A DNA stretch of 64,000 nt from Bacillota bacterium. GTDB taxonomy: Bacteria; Bacillota; Clostridia; Lachnospirales; Lachnospiraceae. Below are positions 62,927-64,000 of the stretch, piece after piece. The notes below the pieces were generated by a model. That model was not told the origin of the DNA, ran no database searches, and was given only the letters and a program-made list of their open reading frames with translations. The position numbers and the translations under genes were made by a program. The stretch lies in NCBI GenBank assembly GCA_023407575.1, contig JAEYLX010000075.1, positions 434,001-498,000 on the forward strand. The letters are read 5' to 3'. How positions within the stretch are numbered: position 1 is the first letter of the stretch; each line of letters starts with the position of its first letter.

Positions 62927-64000
62927 ATGAAAGCATTGACTTATGGTGGGGTTCGAAATGTTGAGCTAAAGAATGTACAGGACCCAAGTATTCAAAAATC
63001 CGATGATATTATCCTAAAGATTACATCTACAGCAATATGCGGCTCTGATCTGCATTTGTTCCATGGAATGATTCCTAAAATGCCTTCGGGTTTTATTCTT
63101 GGTCATGAAGCAATGGGGATAATTCAAGAAACTGGTCCTGATATAACTCATCTTAAAAAAGGTGACCGAGTAATTATTCCCTTCCCCGTTGCCTGTGGAC
63201 ACTGTTGGTATTGTGAACATGATCTCTGGAGCCAATGCGATAATTCTAATTCTCATGGTGAAACTGGCGGTCTTTTGGGTTATAGTGAACTGTTTGGCGG
63301 TTATGATGGCGGACAAGCCGAATTTCTTAGAGTACCGTTTGGAAATGTAGGACCAAAGGTAGTACCGGAAGAGTTAACGGATGAACAGGTATTATTCTTG
63401 ACTGATATTCTTCCAACATCATATTGGGGTACCTTAGTTAATGGTGGCGTTAAATTAGGTGATACCGTAGTAGTGCTTGGTTGTGGTCCCGTCGGCTTGT
63501 TATCACAGAAATGGGCTGCTTTTGTGGGAGCAAAACGAGTTATTGCCGTAGATAATGTAAAATATCGTTTGGATCATGCAAAAAAATACAATGATGTAGA
63601 GGTAATTAATTTTGAAGACCATGAGAATACTGGTGAATATATTAAAGAAATTACTCATGGTGGAGCTGACGTCGTAATTGACTGTGTGGGAATGGACGGT
63701 AAAATGTCCTTATTAGAAACAGTTGAAACTAAATTAAAACTTCAAGGTGGCTCAAAATCTGCTATTGAAATGGCAGCTCAAGCCGTGCGTAAGGGTGGTA
63801 CTGTTTCATTTATAGGTGTCTACGGAGCTAAATATAATATGTTTCCTTTTGGAGACTTCTTCTCCCGAAATGTGACACTAAAAATGGGACAATGTCCTGC
63901 TCATGCATATGTTGAGCCAATTCTTGATTTAATCAAGAGTAAGAAATTTGATGCTACGGATATTATTACGCACAAAATCCCTCTGGATAAAGGTAGCTAT
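62927..64000 (+). CDS. Zinc-dependent alcohol dehydrogenase, partial
   Basis: 358 readable codons; the C-terminus is beyond the right edge. The catalytic zinc site is CGSDLHLFHG (about 38-47) with GHE near 60, and the structural zinc motif CGHCWYCEHDLWSQC (about 90-104). NAD site GCGPVGLLSQ near 190-199. It is the medium-chain dehydrogenase type related to glutathione-independent formaldehyde and threonine dehydrogenases. The ATG has GAAGAAGG at 7 nt. Likely an alcohol or polyol dehydrogenase; substrate undetermined. Confidence 0.92.
   Translation, partial: MKALTYGGVRNVELKNVQDPSIQKSDDIILKITSTAICGSDLHLFHGMIPKMPSGFILGHEAMGIIQETGPDITHLKKGDRVIIPFPVACGHCWYCEHDLWSQCDNSNSHGETGGLLGYSELFGGYDGGQAEFLRVPFGNVGPKVVPEELTDEQVLFLTDILPTSYWGTLVNGGVKLGDTVVVLGCGPVGLLSQKWAAFVGAKRVIAVDNVKYRLDHAKKYNDVEVINFEDHENTGEYIKEITHGGADVVIDCVGMDGKMSLLETVETKLKLQGGSKSAIEMAAQAVRKGGTVSFIGVYGAKYNMFPFGDFFSRNVTLKMGQCPAHAYVEPILDLIKSKKFDATDIITHKIPLDKGSY

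Noticed and set aside
1..64000. tRNA, rRNA, CRISPR arrays, prophage or transposase genes
   Set aside because: None found by reading both strands; the repeats present have variable copies without spacers, and no integrase or transposase frame is present.

Overview
The window is AT-rich Gram-positive DNA, most like a spore-forming clostridium of the Lachnospiraceae (Lachnoclostridium phytofermentans or a relative). The assignment is inferred from gene content: a CotH-like kinase, a SleB-type cortex hydrolase, a DUF4358/MBOAT/DHHW envelope operon, paired ECF sigma and anti-sigma genes, a GH3 glucosidase with a GPH sugar symporter, EFR1-type ferredoxin-flavodoxins, strong AAGGAGG-like ribosome binding sites, and some TTG and GTG starts. 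No rRNA, tRNA or CRISPR array was seen. Two genes run off the edges: CotH on the left and a zinc alcohol dehydrogenase on the right.

1-7 kb holds envelope genes read leftward: an ECF sigma/anti-sigma pair, then DUF4358 lipoprotein, MBOAT acyltransferase and DHHW protein, a small zinc-ribbon membrane protein and CotH. Short tandem repeats sit in the leaders of the CotH and DUF4358 genes, and again 12-bp repeats lie upstream of the transglutaminase gene near 58.5 kb. 7.3-12.7 kb is an accessory region: orphan genes without clear function (one is DUF3781) mixed with decayed gene pieces. It carries a recurring motif (TAAAYATAATGGGAAGTT) in front of successive genes, which I cannot assign to a known element and which is the most unusual local structure here.

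13.2-21.3 kb is a redox cluster: MerR with an iron-sulfur flavoprotein, an iron-type alcohol dehydrogenase, an Imm33-like protein, EFR1 ferredoxin-flavodoxin, two flavodoxin-like reductases, an FMN-binding protein, and a nitroreductase divergent from an HxlR regulator. 21.6-26.2 kb holds a DUF4386-like membrane protein, a GAF-GGDEF cyclase, and a rightward operon of a duplicated DUF1538 membrane protein with two PII-family proteins. 26.3-31.1 kb is a two-component system with an FtsX-type ABC exporter. 31.3-32.9 kb has DUF4395 and EamA membrane proteins.

33.1-39.1 kb encodes a class D sortase directly behind a very large SpaA/Cna-B repeat adhesin ending in an LPQAG sorting signal. 39.4-44.8 kb is a glucoside-use locus (GPH symporter, GH3 enzyme, divergent AraC regulator). 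44.8-54.1 kb is a run of small regulators and enzymes: PadR/HAAS, DUF6157, DUF4287, YCII, GNAT, MBL hydrolase, WYL regulator, TetR/flavodoxin, Spx/ArsC, a membrane diguanylate cyclase and SleB. 54.5-62.5 kb holds a radical SAM enzyme, a secreted transglutaminase-like protein, a UlaG-like hydrolase, and a second ECF sigma/anti-sigma operon with a DUF6147-like secreted protein. In that operon both regulators appear to lack a standard start codon where the ribosome binding site points. An 86-87 bp repeat with two internal hairpins occurs at both 49.0 kb and 62.6 kb in opposite orientation.
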